DNA from: Pseudomonadota bacterium
GTDB lineage: Bacteria; Pseudomonadota; Gammaproteobacteria; JAADHS01
Direction: 5' to 3'
Length of the DNA: 64,000 nucleotides
Assembly: GCA_021821045.1 (NCBI GenBank)
Contig: JAKACW010000006.1
Coordinates: 1 to 64,000 of the forward strand
Below, piece after piece: positions 14,874-23,581 of this stretch (position 1 is the first letter of the stretch; every line of letters begins with the position of its first letter). Made by a program: the position numbers and the translations under genes. The notes under the pieces are model-generated. The model was not told the DNA's origin, did no database searches, and saw only the letters and a program-made list of their open reading frames with translations.

Positions 14874-15802
14874 AACGTAAAGCAGTGCTCGCGGTGCTCT
14901 GCGCGTTGCCGGTGATTGCATTCGCCGTGACCGGCGATGATTTGCGCGATCTGAGTAGCGAGGCGGAACAGCAGCAACGGCAGCGAGCGGCGCGGCTCAG
15001 TGCCGATGACCTGGGCGGGCGGTTTCGGCTATTGGAGAAGACGCAGAAAGTGGAGAAGGGTCAAACGGTGACGGCAACCGAGACGTCACCGTCGATGTCC
15101 GCAACGCAACGACGCACCGCAAGCACACGCGATGCTGAACCCATACCGCAGGAATCGCACTCGGTCTCCATGCGCACTTCCGCGTCGACACCGCAGACGG
15201 GGAGCAGGGCAGGGGAGTATGTGCCGCCGCCGCGCGAGGCGGTCGAAGCGAACGTGCATACCGATGCCTTGACGATTGATCCGACCCGTTTCGGAATTAG
15301 CATGGGCAGCTGGCTGCAAGCCGAACTCACCCGACCCACCACGAGCGCGGAGCCGGGCTTGTTGGAACTGACCGTGACCCATGATCAACCCGGACGCTAC
15401 CGTACCTTACCGAAGGGGACATTGCTGTTCGCCGAGAAAACGGTCAACGGGGCCACGCAGCGATTGGAGTTGCGCATCGTCAAAGGGGTGACCCCGGACG
15501 GCAACGAGTTCACGCTCGACGCCCAACTGTTCGACGGACAGCGTCACTCGGGTCTGGCCGGCGTGGTGCTGCACCGTCGCGAAGACCGGCTTCGCTACGC
15601 GGCGCAAGATGGGGTGTTCGGCGCGACGCGTGCATGGTTACGCACCGTGGTGAGCGACGATCCCATCGGCGCCGCAACCCGCACCGCCGCCGAAGCACTA
15701 GTCGAGGAGGAGCAGCAAAGTGGTGAACGTTATCGGGCGCCCACGGTGACGCTGGCCGTGCCGCCGCAGGCGGTGCAGATTCGGGTGAATGCGGCGTTGT
15801 GA
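14870..15802 (+). CDS. virB10: VirB10/TraB-like core protein, no cytoplasmic N-terminus
   Basis: The product is 310 aa from a GTG overlapping the previous stop. The N-terminus (KRKAVLAVLCALPVIAFAVTG) looks like a cleavable signal peptide rather than the internal TM anchor preceded by a cytoplasmic tail that VirB10 normally has. Residues of about 25-135 are a low-complexity linker with Pro-rich YVPPPREA. The C-terminal domain (LPKGTLLFAEKTVNGATQRLELRIVKGVTPDGNEFTLDAQLFDGQRHSGLAG) is the recognisable VirB10/TrbI beta-barrel core. It is the last gene of the transfer operon. A decayed second copy of parts of this gene lies at 57411-57511. Confidence 0.75.
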   Translation: MKRKAVLAVLCALPVIAFAVTGDDLRDLSSEAEQQQRQRAARLSADDLGGRFRLLEKTQKVEKGQTVTATETSPSMSATQRRTASTRDAEPIPQESHSVSMRTSASTPQTGSRAGEYVPPPREAVEANVHTDALTIDPTRFGISMGSWLQAELTRPTTSAEPGLLELTVTHDQPGRYRTLPKGTLLFAEKTVNGATQRLELRIVKGVTPDGNEFTLDAQLFDGQRHSGLAGVVLHRREDRLRYAAQDGVFGATRAWLRTVVSDDPIGAATRTAAEALVEEEQQSGERYRAPTVTLAVPPQAVQIRVNAAL

Positions 15803-15869
15803 GGATGCGCTTTGCTTGAGCCCCTTGCTTTGTTACGGGTGTCTTTTTGTTTGAAAAGTCCGGTTTTTA

Positions 15870-15955
15870 GGTATTTATAGTACCGAATAAAAGAGAAAAA
15901 TAAACTGGCTATCGATAAAGTTTAAAAAGTCGTCTATATTGGTACCATGAGTACC
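15870..15955 (+). promoter_or_regulatory. abiE promoter with two 15-bp operator-like dyads
   Basis: GGTATTTATAGTACC (15870-15884) and GGTACCATGAGTACC (15941-15955) share the pattern GGTANNNNNAGTACC and are 71 bp apart. The second spans the AbiEi start codon (ATG 15947). Between them a plausible promoter is TCGATA (15912-15917), 17 bp, TATATT (15935-15940). AbiEi proteins are known to repress their own operons through inverted repeats, so these are candidate AbiEi sites. Dyads seen; binding inferred. Confidence 0.55.
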
Positions 15956-16717
15956 GTAAAAGAGTCAAAATTAAACAGTCTCCTTCGCACTCAGCCCATG
16001 GGCATCGTGCTCACTTCGGCGTGGCTAGCAGAGCAGGGGTATAGCCTTGATTTGCAGAAACGGTACAAAAAAAGCCAGTGGTTCGACTCTATTGGTAGAG
16101 GTGCCTTGGTTCGCCATGGCGATCAGGTGGACTATTTGGGCGGTGTCTTCGCGCTTCAATCCCAACTAGGACTGTCGGTGCACCCCGCGGCGAAAACCGC
16201 GTTGTCGTTGCAAGGGAAGGCCCACTACGTGGAGTTGTCTACCAAGAAAGCGCAGCTGTTTGGTGGTCAGGATGAAACGTTGCCGCTTTGGTTTAAAAAG
16301 CGGGACTGGAGCGTACGTATAGATTGTAAGCTGACTTCCTTTATACCCCCTGAGCTTGGATTGGTTGAGATCGAGCATAAGAGCTTCACGGTGAAGGTTT
16401 CCACTCCCGCCCGTGCCGTGATGGAATGCCTCTATCTGGCACCTAAGTCTCAGCCGCTCTTGGAAGTATTTGAGCTGATGCAGGGCTTGAATAATTTGCG
16501 GCCGGGCTCGGTACAAATGCTTTTGGAAGCCTGTACGTCCATTAAAGTGAAGCGCTTGTTTTTGTATATGGCAGACAAGGCGGGTCATGAGTGGCTTCGC
16601 TATACCAAGCTGGACAAGGTTGATTTAGGTTCGGGAAAACGTGCCATCGTCCGCGATGGGGTGTACGTTTCGAAGTACCAGATAACGGTTCCCGAAGAAT
16701 TGGAGAACGCGGTGTGA
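15947..16717 (+). CDS. abiEi: AbiEi-family antitoxin/repressor
   Basis: The product is 256 aa. The N-terminus (KLNSLLRTQPMGIVLTSAWLAEQGYSLDLQKRYKKSQWFDSIGRGALVRHGD) matches the AbiEi winged-helix domain. The C-terminal domain carries PARAVMECLYLAPKSQPLLEVFELMQGL and VKRLFLYMADKAGHEWLRYTKLD, typical of AbiEi. It is the antitoxin and transcriptional repressor of the AbiE type IV toxin-antitoxin and phage-defence system, which acts by DNA binding rather than by sequestering the toxin. It overlaps abiEii by 4 nt (GTGA). The region is visibly more AT-rich than the flanking conjugation genes, suggesting separate acquisition. Confidence 0.9.
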   Translation: MSTVKESKLNSLLRTQPMGIVLTSAWLAEQGYSLDLQKRYKKSQWFDSIGRGALVRHGDQVDYLGGVFALQSQLGLSVHPAAKTALSLQGKAHYVELSTKKAQLFGGQDETLPLWFKKRDWSVRIDCKLTSFIPPELGLVEIEHKSFTVKVSTPARAVMECLYLAPKSQPLLEVFELMQGLNNLRPGSVQMLLEACTSIKVKRLFLYMADKAGHEWLRYTKLDKVDLGSGKRAIVRDGVYVSKYQITVPEELENAV

Positions 16718-17613
16718 TTGAAGCCTACAAGAGGCAAGTGCGGCTTCTTCTCGATGTGTTGCCGGAGATCGCAAAGGAGAAGTGCTTTGCGATGCATGGC
16801 GGCACGGCTATCAATCTTTTCGTGCGTGATATGCCGAGGCTATCGGTGGATATCGATCTGACTTATGTTGAAATCGCAGATCGTAAAGAGACTCTGGACA
16901 CAATCAATGCCGCACTTGCTCGCATAAAAGAACGTGTGGAACGTCTACGTTCCTCGATACGAATAGAGCAAAAAGAAAGGGTGTGCAAACTTCAGCTTGA
17001 TGAAAACGGTATCATCATCAAGATTGAAGTCAACATGGTGGGACGCGGTTTAATTGGTGAAGCCATCACGGTGCAGCTTTGCGAAACCGCGCAAGACGAG
17101 TTTGATACCTTTTGCGTATCGTCAATTGTGCCTATGGCACAGCTTTACGGCGGTAAACTATGTGCGGCGCTGGACAGGCAACATCCTCGGGATCTGTTTG
17201 ATGTGAGAATTTTGCTTGATAACGAAGGCTTTAGTAACGAGATCAAGCGAGGCTTTATGTTTGGGTTGATCAGCAGCAATCGGCCAATTCACGAAATGCT
17301 CGATCCCAATCTACTCGATCAGCGGTCGGCATTCGAAAATCAATTCGAAGGCATGAGCGCAATTGAGTTTAGTTACGACGATTATGAGGCAACAAGACTT
17401 CAGCTTATTCAAACCATAAAATCCGGTCTCGATAAAGACGATCGCACTTTCTTGCTCAGCTTTAATCGTTTGGAATCCGATTGGACAATTTACGATTTTC
17501 AGAAGTTTCCATCGGTGAACTGGAAGCTCCAAAATCTGGAAAGGTTCAAACAGAAAAATCCAGAGACCTACTGGAAGCAATTAGCAAGGCTGGAAACTAT
17601 TCTAGCGGCGTGA
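16714..17613 (+). CDS. abiEii: AbiEii-family nucleotidyltransferase toxin
   Basis: The product is 299 aa from a GTG overlapping the antitoxin stop. The nucleotidyltransferase core is clear: CFAMHGGTAINLF followed by LSVDIDLTY (the paired acidic residues, about 45-52). Later motifs include AQLYGGKLCAALDRQHPRDLFDVRILL, the conserved Lys and Arg/Asp segment of the AbiEii/DUF1814 family. Homologues such as MenT transfer nucleotides to tRNA, and AbiEii binds GTP; the target here is unknown. Length and motifs look intact, so the pair is probably functional. The convergent histidine-kinase gene ends 45 nt downstream. Confidence 0.92.
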   Translation: MIEAYKRQVRLLLDVLPEIAKEKCFAMHGGTAINLFVRDMPRLSVDIDLTYVEIADRKETLDTINAALARIKERVERLRSSIRIEQKERVCKLQLDENGIIIKIEVNMVGRGLIGEAITVQLCETAQDEFDTFCVSSIVPMAQLYGGKLCAALDRQHPRDLFDVRILLDNEGFSNEIKRGFMFGLISSNRPIHEMLDPNLLDQRSAFENQFEGMSAIEFSYDDYEATRLQLIQTIKSGLDKDDRTFLLSFNRLESDWTIYDFQKFPSVNWKLQNLERFKQKNPETYWKQLARLETILAA

Positions 17614-17657
17614 ATCGGCCGCACTTTCTGCGGAACTCGAAAGAAGAAGTTAAGCGG

Positions 17658-19091
17658 TCAATGCACGTTGCTGTTTGGGGCAATGCCTCCCAATTGAGCC
17701 TGAGGTAAAACCGCTTGGAACCGGGTGAACAATTCGTTCGACGTCGCGTTGATCGTCCCACCGTGAAGCTCGACGATCGATTTTGCGATGGCGAGTCCAA
17801 GGCCAGCGCCGTCACCACCTTGTTGGTGGCCGCCTTCTGCGCGGTAGAAGCGATCGAACAGCCGGGGGATGTGTTCCTCCGGAATGGCGGTGCCGGGATT
17901 GTCCACGCTGACGGAAACGCCGCGTTCCGGTCCTTCCTCGATGCGCACTGCCACGGTCCCGTCGGGTGGCGTGTGGCGGATGGCGTTGGATAGTAGATTG
18001 CTGAGTAGACGTCTTAGCATCAACTTGTCTCCGGTGACCATAGCGCCGCCGTGGAGCGCGAGCGCGACACCGCGTTCGTCTGCCCACCCCTCGTAGAACT
18101 CGAACAATGCGTTGGTTTCAGCCACGAGATCGACGTCGACTTTGTCCGGCTGGTATAGCCCATTTTCTGCTTTGGCCAGGAACAGCATGTCGTTGATCAT
18201 TTGTGCCATGCGCTCGTATTCCTCGACGCTGGAATAGAGGATTTCGCGGTACTCGTCCGCGTTGCGCGGTTTCGACAGAGCGACCTGGGTTTGGGTCAGG
18301 AGAGTCGTCACCGGGGTGCGCAGTTCGTGGGCAATGTCGACCGAAAAATTCGACAGCCGCTGGAACGCCTCTTCTAGTCTTGTCAGCATGCCGTTGAAAG
18401 CGATCGCGAGCTCGGAGAGTTCCCGTGGCACGCTCTCTGGGGGGAGGCGTGTGTGCAGTTCGGCGGCGCTGATTTGCCGTATGCGGGCGACGATTTCGAG
18501 CAGAGGTGCATGTCCGCGGCGGACGGCGAACCAGCCCATCAGGCCAGCCGCGAGCACGCCGGCGGCGATCATCAACCACAGGGTTCGGCGGAAACCGGTG
18601 AGAAACCTCAGATGGTGATCGATGGTTACCGCGATCGACATCGTGTAGATGTCGCTACCGGACGGAACTGTAGTCAACTGGCGGGTCATCGCGCGGTAGG
18701 TATGATGGTCGCCGTGCAAGCGATAAAAGGAACCGTTCGGTATTTCGCGCGGCAGCGGACCGGCGACGGCGGCAAGGTCGGGCCCACCTGGGCTGGCGAA
18801 CAGAACCTGCCCATCGTCGCCGACGAGTTGAAGTACCGCACCATGGTGCCCTATCAGAATATCATCGAGCCGCTGAGCGAGCGTTGCCGGATCGTCCGAG
18901 CCCCGCTGGTTGACCACCACCTGCGTTACGGCGCGGGCAATAATCTCCAGTTCGGCATCATCCTCCATCGCGAAGTGATGTTCGATGGAGCGCTCGATGA
19001 ACCACCCGAATGCGGAAAAGACGAGGACGGCGACGACACTGAACAATAACGTCAGCCGCAACGTGAGCGACGGAGGGCGCGTCGGTTTCAT
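17658..19091 (-). CDS. cusS: CusS/CopS-type heavy-metal sensor histidine kinase
   Basis: The product is 477 aa from the ATG at 19091, which overlaps the response-regulator stop (TAATG); the ORF track start at 19238 is too long. TM1 lies at residues of about 9-30, with a periplasmic sensor of about 135 residues. TM2 (TLWLMIAAGVLAAGLMGWFAV) is followed by HAMP. The H-box NFSVDIAHELRTPVTTLLTQTQ has His at about residue 255. The N-box is NLLSNAIRHTP, and the G-boxes include GAGLGLAIAKSIVELHGG. This is the heavy-metal sensor kinase family (Cu/Ag). It would phosphorylate the adjacent regulator in response to periplasmic copper or silver and control the copA/copB genes upstream on the other strand. 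Confidence 0.9.
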   Translation of the reverse strand: MKPTRPPSLTLRLTLLFSVVAVLVFSAFGWFIERSIEHHFAMEDDAELEIIARAVTQVVVNQRGSDDPATLAQRLDDILIGHHGAVLQLVGDDGQVLFASPGGPDLAAVAGPLPREIPNGSFYRLHGDHHTYRAMTRQLTTVPSGSDIYTMSIAVTIDHHLRFLTGFRRTLWLMIAAGVLAAGLMGWFAVRRGHAPLLEIVARIRQISAAELHTRLPPESVPRELSELAIAFNGMLTRLEEAFQRLSNFSVDIAHELRTPVTTLLTQTQVALSKPRNADEYREILYSSVEEYERMAQMINDMLFLAKAENGLYQPDKVDVDLVAETNALFEFYEGWADERGVALALHGGAMVTGDKLMLRRLLSNLLSNAIRHTPPDGTVAVRIEEGPERGVSVSVDNPGTAIPEEHIPRLFDRFYRAEGGHQQGGDGAGLGLAIAKSIVELHGGTINATSNELFTRFQAVLPQAQLGGIAPNSNVH

Positions 19092-19774
19092 TACGCAGCG
19101 TCCGGGACGTCGAGCACGTAGCCCATACCGCGTACGGTATGAATCAGCTTGGCGTCGAAGGCATCGTCGACTTTCGCCCGCAGTCGGCGAATGGCGACGT
19201 CGATGACATTGGTGTCGCTGTCGAAGTTCATGTCCCACACCTGGGAGGCGATGAGGGAGCGCGGCAAGACCTCGCCACGGCGGCGCATCAACAGTTCCAG
19301 CAGGGCGAACTCCTTGGCCGTGAGCACGATGCGCTTGCCGTCGCGGCTGACTCGGCGGCGCAGCAGATCCAACTCTAGGTCGGCGACCCGCAGTGTTGTG
19401 TCGGTTGTTGCGACGGTGCCGCGACGCAACAGCGTGCGCACCCGTGCCAGTAGTTCCGCGAAGGCGAAGGGTTTAACGAGGTAGTCGTCGGCCCCCAGTT
19501 CCAATCCTTTCACCCGGTCTTCCACGCTGTCACGCGCCGTGAGAAAGAGCACCGGAATGCGGCTTCCTGCTTCGCGCATGGACTGCACAATTCGCCAACC
19601 CTCCACATCCGGCAGGCTGACATCGAGGATGATCAGGTCGTATGCTTCCGTGAGGGCTAAGTGGTGGCCGTCCAAACCGGTGCGGGCCAGGTCCACGACG
19701 AAGCCCGCTTCGGTCAGTCCTTGGGCGAGGTAGTCAGCAATCTTCTTTTCGTCTTCGACGATCAGGACTTTCAT
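19091..19774 (-). CDS. cusR: CusR/CopR-type OmpR-family response regulator
   Basis: The product is 227 aa. The receiver domain has the phosphoacceptor Asp51 in [10 protein letters not shown], the acidic pair at 7-8 (VEDE) and K in [18 protein letters not shown] winged-helix output domain follows ([54 protein letters not shown]...[10 protein letters not shown]). [23 protein letters not shown] is characteristic of the heavy-metal (CusR/CopR/IrlR) branch. Candidate target: the ATTACAA-N2-TTGTAAT dyad at 19877, about 100 bp upstream of its start and also upstream of the divergent copper genes. Confidence 0.92.
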   Translation of the reverse strand: MKVLIVEDEKKIADYLAQGLTEAGFVVDLARTGLDGHHLALTEAYDLIILDVSLPDVEGWRIVQSMREAGSRIPVLFLTARDSVEDRVKGLELGADDYLVKPFAFAELLARVRTLLRRGTVATTDTTLRVADLELDLLRRRVSRDGKRIVLTAKEFALLELLMRRRGEVLPRSLIASQVWDMNFDSDTNVIDVAIRRLRAKVDDAFDAKLIHTVRGMGYVLDVPDAA

Positions 19775-19876
19775 TAATCACTCGCTATAGACCGAGAATT
19801 CCCGCCGAGCTTCGTCCAATCTGGACATTGATTGGTCAGCTTATCAACTGTCGCGTATCAGCAAGATGACGAACGG

Positions 19877-19892
19877 ATTACAAAATTGTAAT
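19877..19892. promoter_or_regulatory. Candidate CusR/CopR operator (cop box)
   Basis: ATTACAAAATTGTAAT is a dyad of ATTACAA and TTGTAAT separated by two bases. It lies in the 354-bp divergent region between cusR (minus) and the copper genes (plus). The TTACAA/TTGTAA halves resemble the published CusR/CopR-type boxes. Its position suits control of both directions. The rest of this spacer (19775-20128) shows no other convincing element. Confidence 0.6.
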
Positions 19893-20128
19893 GCCGACGT
19901 CAGGTCTCCGACAGGGGCCGGCCTCTATCGTAACCCCATGTTGGCGAAAATGTGGCAATGGTGCCATGGGAATACCGAGCGGCGGCGTGGGATCGAGAAT
20001 CCCTACCGAGATTATGGTGTCGTCCCGCGAGAACGTTGCGCGGGACGAATAGGGCGAGGCCGCTGAACGTGCAGACGCCACCCGTCGACCGCGCCGCGAC
20101 GAATCGCGGGGTCCGCATCGGAGCGGGA

Positions 20129-20593
20129 ATGTCGCCCGAAAGGGGCTGCGGCGATTGTAGCGCCTGTTGTTCGGGCGTGCTGCGGATTGAGTCAGCGGAA
20201 ATTTCGGTTGGTCCGGGTCGACCGTGCCGGCACTGTGGCACCGGCTGCGGCATTTATCAAAGCCGCCCCGACGTTTGCCGCCAGTTTGTCTGCGGGTGGC
20301 TCGTCCACGGCAGTCCGCTGCCGGACTGGATGCGGCCCGATCGTAGCGGCGTGATCGTGCTCGCCGCAGAGCGTTTGTGGCGCGGATTGGCGGTCGATGT
20401 GGCTTTAGCCGCCGGCCGGGGGCCGCGTAAGAATGCGATACGCTGGCTGTTGGATTTCTCGGTGGTGCAGAGGCGGCCGCTGCTCTACCAAGAGGAAGTC
20501 GATGGCCCATGGATCGTGTACGGTCCGGGCGAATTTCGCGATGACATCGAACGGCTTAGGAAGAAAAAGTTGCCGTTGTTCGGCGGGCCATAG
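20129..20593 (+). CDS. YkgJ-type cysteine-cluster protein
   Basis: The product is 154 aa from the ATG at 20129; the ORF track begins 59 codons earlier with a Arg/Pro-rich, unconserved-looking stretch and no RBS. Cysteine motifs CGDCSACCSGV, CRHCGTGCGIY and VCRQFVCGW fit the YkgJ zinc/iron-chelating family (CxxCxxCC pattern). No signal peptide is seen with this start, so it is probably cytoplasmic. It sits between the CusRS operon and copA. It may handle metal or an Fe-S-like centre during copper stress, but its biochemical role in this family is not settled. Confidence 0.7.
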   Translation: MSPERGCGDCSACCSGVLRIESAEISVGPGRPCRHCGTGCGIYQSRPDVCRQFVCGWLVHGSPLPDWMRPDRSGVIVLAAERLWRGLAVDVALAAGRGPRKNAIRWLLDFSVVQRRPLLYQEEVDGPWIVYGPGEFRDDIERLRKKKLPLFGGP

Positions 20594-20655
20594 GTCATGG
20601 GCCACGACGGCAACATGGACCACTTTAACGCTTGTACCCGGAGGATACGCTGACC

Positions 20656-22455
20656 ATGAAATTTTTACCGCAGACTTTTTGTCCGCCGTCTTCTCTTTCG
20701 CGTCGACGCTTTATTCAAGGCTTGGCCGCCGGAGGCATCCTCGCCGGGCTGTCTCCCATTATTCGCCCCGCATGGGCAACGTCCACGCCGGCAACCACCA
20801 TCGGGCTGGCCCCCCAGCTGCAGGGTACGGAGTTTGATCTCACCGTCGCGGAAACGGCGGCGAATTTCACCGGCAATTCGCGTTTGGCTACCAGCATCAA
20901 CGGCTCCATACCGGCCCCCACATTGCGCTGGCGCGAAGGGGACACCGTGACCATTAAAGTCACTAACCGCATGAAGGTGCCCACTTCCATCCACTGGCAC
21001 GGCATCATCCTACCCTACCAGATGGATGGCGTGCCCGGTGTGAGCTTCGAAGGCATCGCACCCGGTGAGACTTTCACCTACCGCTTCAAGGTGCAACAGG
21101 CGGGCACGTATTGGTACCACTCCCACACCGGTTTCCAGGAACAGACCGGCATGTACGGCGCCATCATCATCGAACCGCGTGGCGGAGAGAACATCCGCGC
21201 CGACCGGGATTACGTGGTGCAGTTGTCGGATTGGACCGACGAAGATCCCATGAACGTGTTCACCAAACTGAAAAAGCAAGGCGACTATTACAACTTCATC
21301 GAACCCACGGTCGGTGATTTTTTCCATGACGTGTCGACCATGGGGCTAGGCGCCGCTATGAGTAAGCGCCGCATGTGGAACCAGATGCGCATGAGCCCGA
21401 CCGATCTCGCGGATATTTCCGCCTATACCTACACCTACCTCATGAACGGCAGCACCCCGGCGGGGAATTGGACCGGCCTTTTCAAACCCGGCGAGCGCGT
21501 GCGCCTGCGTTTCATCAGCAGCGGCACCCAGAGTTTTTTCGATGTGCGCATTCCCGGCTTGAAAATGACTGTGGTACACGTCGACGGTCAGGACGTGGAG
21601 CCGGTTACGGTGGACGAATTCCGCTGCGGCCCGGGCGAGACATATGACGTGCTGGTGGAACCCAAGGACGAGGCTTACACCGTCTTCGCCCAATCGATGG
21701 ACCGCACCGGTTATGCCCGCGGCACCCTGGCGCCCCGGGAAGGACTCAATGCCCCGGTGCCGGAATTGGACAAGCCCGAGTGGCTCACCATGGCCGATAT
21801 GATGGGTTCCATGGGTGGCATGGCGGCAATGAATCATGGTACGTCCAACGCGATGCCGGACATGGAGAGTATGCAAGGCATGGATCACAGCGGCCATAAC
21901 ATGACGGGTATGACAATGGGAAGTGGTGCCGCAGTGCATGCACGCCACGCCAAGACCGAGTACGGGCCCAGTGTCGACATGCGTGTCGACATGCCGCGTA
22001 CCAACCTGGACGATCCCGGCATCGGACTACGCAACAATGGCCGGCGCGTACTCACTTACGCCGACCTGCATACACCTGGCGGCCCCCTCGATCAACGCGG
22101 CGCCGAGCGGGAAATCGAGCTGCACCTCACCGGTAACATGGAGCGCTACACCTGGTCACTGGACGGTCTGGAATTCGGCAAGTCGACGCCGATTCATTTT
22201 CGTCACAACGAGCGCCTACGGGTTATTCTGCACAACGACACCATGATGACCCATCCCATGCATCTGCACGGTATGTGGAGCGAGTTACAAAATCCGGATG
22301 GAAGTTTCCTCGCTCGCCGCCACACTATCTCCGTGCAACCGGCGCAGCGCGTCAGCTTTCTGGTTACCGCCGATGCGCTCGGCCAATGGGCTTGGCACTG
22401 TCACCTGCTGTACCACATGGATGCCGGCATGTTCCGCAAGGTGGTAGTGGCATGA
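20656..22455 (+). CDS. copA: CopA-family multicopper oxidase (periplasmic)
   Basis: The product is 599 aa. The start is the ATG at 20656, with CCGGAGG upstream; the track's TTG at 20632 is not needed. A Tat signal (SRRRFIQGLAAGGILAG) begins the protein. Copper ligands are visible in order: IHWHG, YWYHSHT, HPMHLHG and WHCHLLYHMDAGMF, giving type 1, 2 and 3 centres. A Met/His-rich insert (MADMMGSMGGMAAMNHG...MQGMDHSGHNMTGMTMG) is typical of PcoA/CopA, which oxidises and sequesters Cu(I) in the periplasm. It overlaps copB by 4 nt. Probably controlled by CusRS through the dyad at 19877. Confidence 0.95.
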   Translation: MKFLPQTFCPPSSLSRRRFIQGLAAGGILAGLSPIIRPAWATSTPATTIGLAPQLQGTEFDLTVAETAANFTGNSRLATSINGSIPAPTLRWREGDTVTIKVTNRMKVPTSIHWHGIILPYQMDGVPGVSFEGIAPGETFTYRFKVQQAGTYWYHSHTGFQEQTGMYGAIIIEPRGGENIRADRDYVVQLSDWTDEDPMNVFTKLKKQGDYYNFIEPTVGDFFHDVSTMGLGAAMSKRRMWNQMRMSPTDLADISAYTYTYLMNGSTPAGNWTGLFKPGERVRLRFISSGTQSFFDVRIPGLKMTVVHVDGQDVEPVTVDEFRCGPGETYDVLVEPKDEAYTVFAQSMDRTGYARGTLAPREGLNAPVPELDKPEWLTMADMMGSMGGMAAMNHGTSNAMPDMESMQGMDHSGHNMTGMTMGSGAAVHARHAKTEYGPSVDMRVDMPRTNLDDPGIGLRNNGRRVLTYADLHTPGGPLDQRGAEREIELHLTGNMERYTWSLDGLEFGKSTPIHFRHNERLRVILHNDTMMTHPMHLHGMWSELQNPDGSFLARRHTISVQPAQRVSFLVTADALGQWAWHCHLLYHMDAGMFRKVVVA

Positions 22456-23486
22456 GCAAGCAATTTCTGAGTAGAGGTAACAAAGGCATGATGACATGCT
22501 GTAAACACAGCGGCCTAGTACAGGCTATTACATTGCTACTGATGGCGGGTACGGGATTGACCCGAGCATGGGCGCAGGATTCCACTATGCCGAGCATGGA
22601 TCACGGTGCGATGGATCACGGAACGATGAGCTCGAGCAGCATGCCTGGGATGAACCATGGCGCTATGTCAGATACGGAGCACGAAAACGCTACCCCAATG
22701 AGTGGCCAAGATATGAACGGCATGCACGACATGGATGGGATGCAAGGTGGGTCGGCCCCGGCTGATGCACGTGATCCCCGCGCCTATTCAGGTGGTCATA
22801 CCCTCGATTCCGGTCCTTACGATCTACCGGGTTCGAGGCAGCTACGGTTGGCCGACGAGCACTATTTCGCCGGGCTGCTAGTCGACCGACTAGAACATGC
22901 GGATGCCGAAAACAGCAGTTTCATCACGTATGACCTCAAAGCGTGGTTGGGCCGCGACTATGACCGTTTGGTTTTAGAGACCGAAGGCGATGTTGACGGC
23001 GGGAAAGTGGATGAGTCCGCGACGGAGTTGTTGTGGTCTCATGCGGTGGCGTCATTTTGGAATGCGCGGATCGGTGCGCGCGTCGACACCGGCGAAGGCC
23101 CGGATCGCAGTTGGTTGGCGGCGGGATTCGAGGGACTGGCGCCCTACTGGTTCGAGGTTGATGCCGCGTTTTACGTCGGCGAAAACAGTCGCACGGCGTT
23201 CGCTGTGGAAGCGGAGTATGAACTGCTGCTGACGCAAAAGCTGGTATTGCAGCCGCGCCTGGAAGCGGAGTTTTTCGGCAAGAGCGATCTGGAGCGGGAG
23301 TTAGGCTCGGGGTTGTCGGAAGCATCGGCCGGGCTGCGTTTGCGTTACGAGTTTGTCCGCGAGTTTGCGCCCTACGTGGGCATTGAGTGGGCGGGCAAGT
23401 TCGGCGGCACCGCCGACTATGCCCGCGACGCGAATGTCGATCCGCGCGAAACTCGCGTGGTCGGCGGAGTGCGGTTTTGGCTATAA
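22452..23486 (+). CDS. copB: CopB/PcoB-family outer-membrane copper protein
   Basis: The product is 344 aa from the ATG at 22452 (ATGA with copA); the track start at 22275 is a shadow. A signal peptide (about residues 20-38, LVQAITLLLMAGTGLTRAWA) is followed by a Met/His-rich copper-binding N-domain (MPSMDHGAMDHGTMSSSSMPGMNHGAM...). The CopB beta-barrel comes next, with YFAGLLVDRLEHADAENSSFITYDLKAWLGRDYDRLVLETEG and a C-terminal ...VVGGVRFWL. Aromatic C-terminus and alternating strands fit an outer-membrane barrel. It works with CopA in periplasmic copper resistance. Confidence 0.93.
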   Translation: MSKQFLSRGNKGMMTCCKHSGLVQAITLLLMAGTGLTRAWAQDSTMPSMDHGAMDHGTMSSSSMPGMNHGAMSDTEHENATPMSGQDMNGMHDMDGMQGGSAPADARDPRAYSGGHTLDSGPYDLPGSRQLRLADEHYFAGLLVDRLEHADAENSSFITYDLKAWLGRDYDRLVLETEGDVDGGKVDESATELLWSHAVASFWNARIGARVDTGEGPDRSWLAAGFEGLAPYWFEVDAAFYVGENSRTAFAVEAEYELLLTQKLVLQPRLEAEFFGKSDLERELGSGLSEASAGLRLRYEFVREFAPYVGIEWAGKFGGTADYARDANVDPRETRVVGGVRFWL

Positions 23487-23515
23487 GTCGCCGCGACAGT
23501 CACATATGTTCCTTT

Positions 23516-23560
23516 CCCCCCTTTGAAAAAGGGGGCGGGAGGATTCTGCTTCCCCCGCCC
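23516..23560 (+). terminator. G/C-rich hairpins after copB
   Basis: CCCCCTTT pairs with AAAGGGGG (23517-23524 with 23528-23535; 3-nt loop). An overlapping GGGCGGG / CCCGCCC pair (23533-23539 with 23554-23560) would form an alternative hairpin. There is no clean T-tract, so termination is uncertain; mRNA stabilisation between copB and the next gene is equally possible. Confidence 0.4.
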
Positions 23561-23581
23561 GCGTTCAATCCGGAGTAACTT

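Noticed and set aside
22275-22451. Extended start of copB
   Set aside because: Shadow of the 3' end of copA; the ATGA overlap and the signal peptide define the start at 22452.
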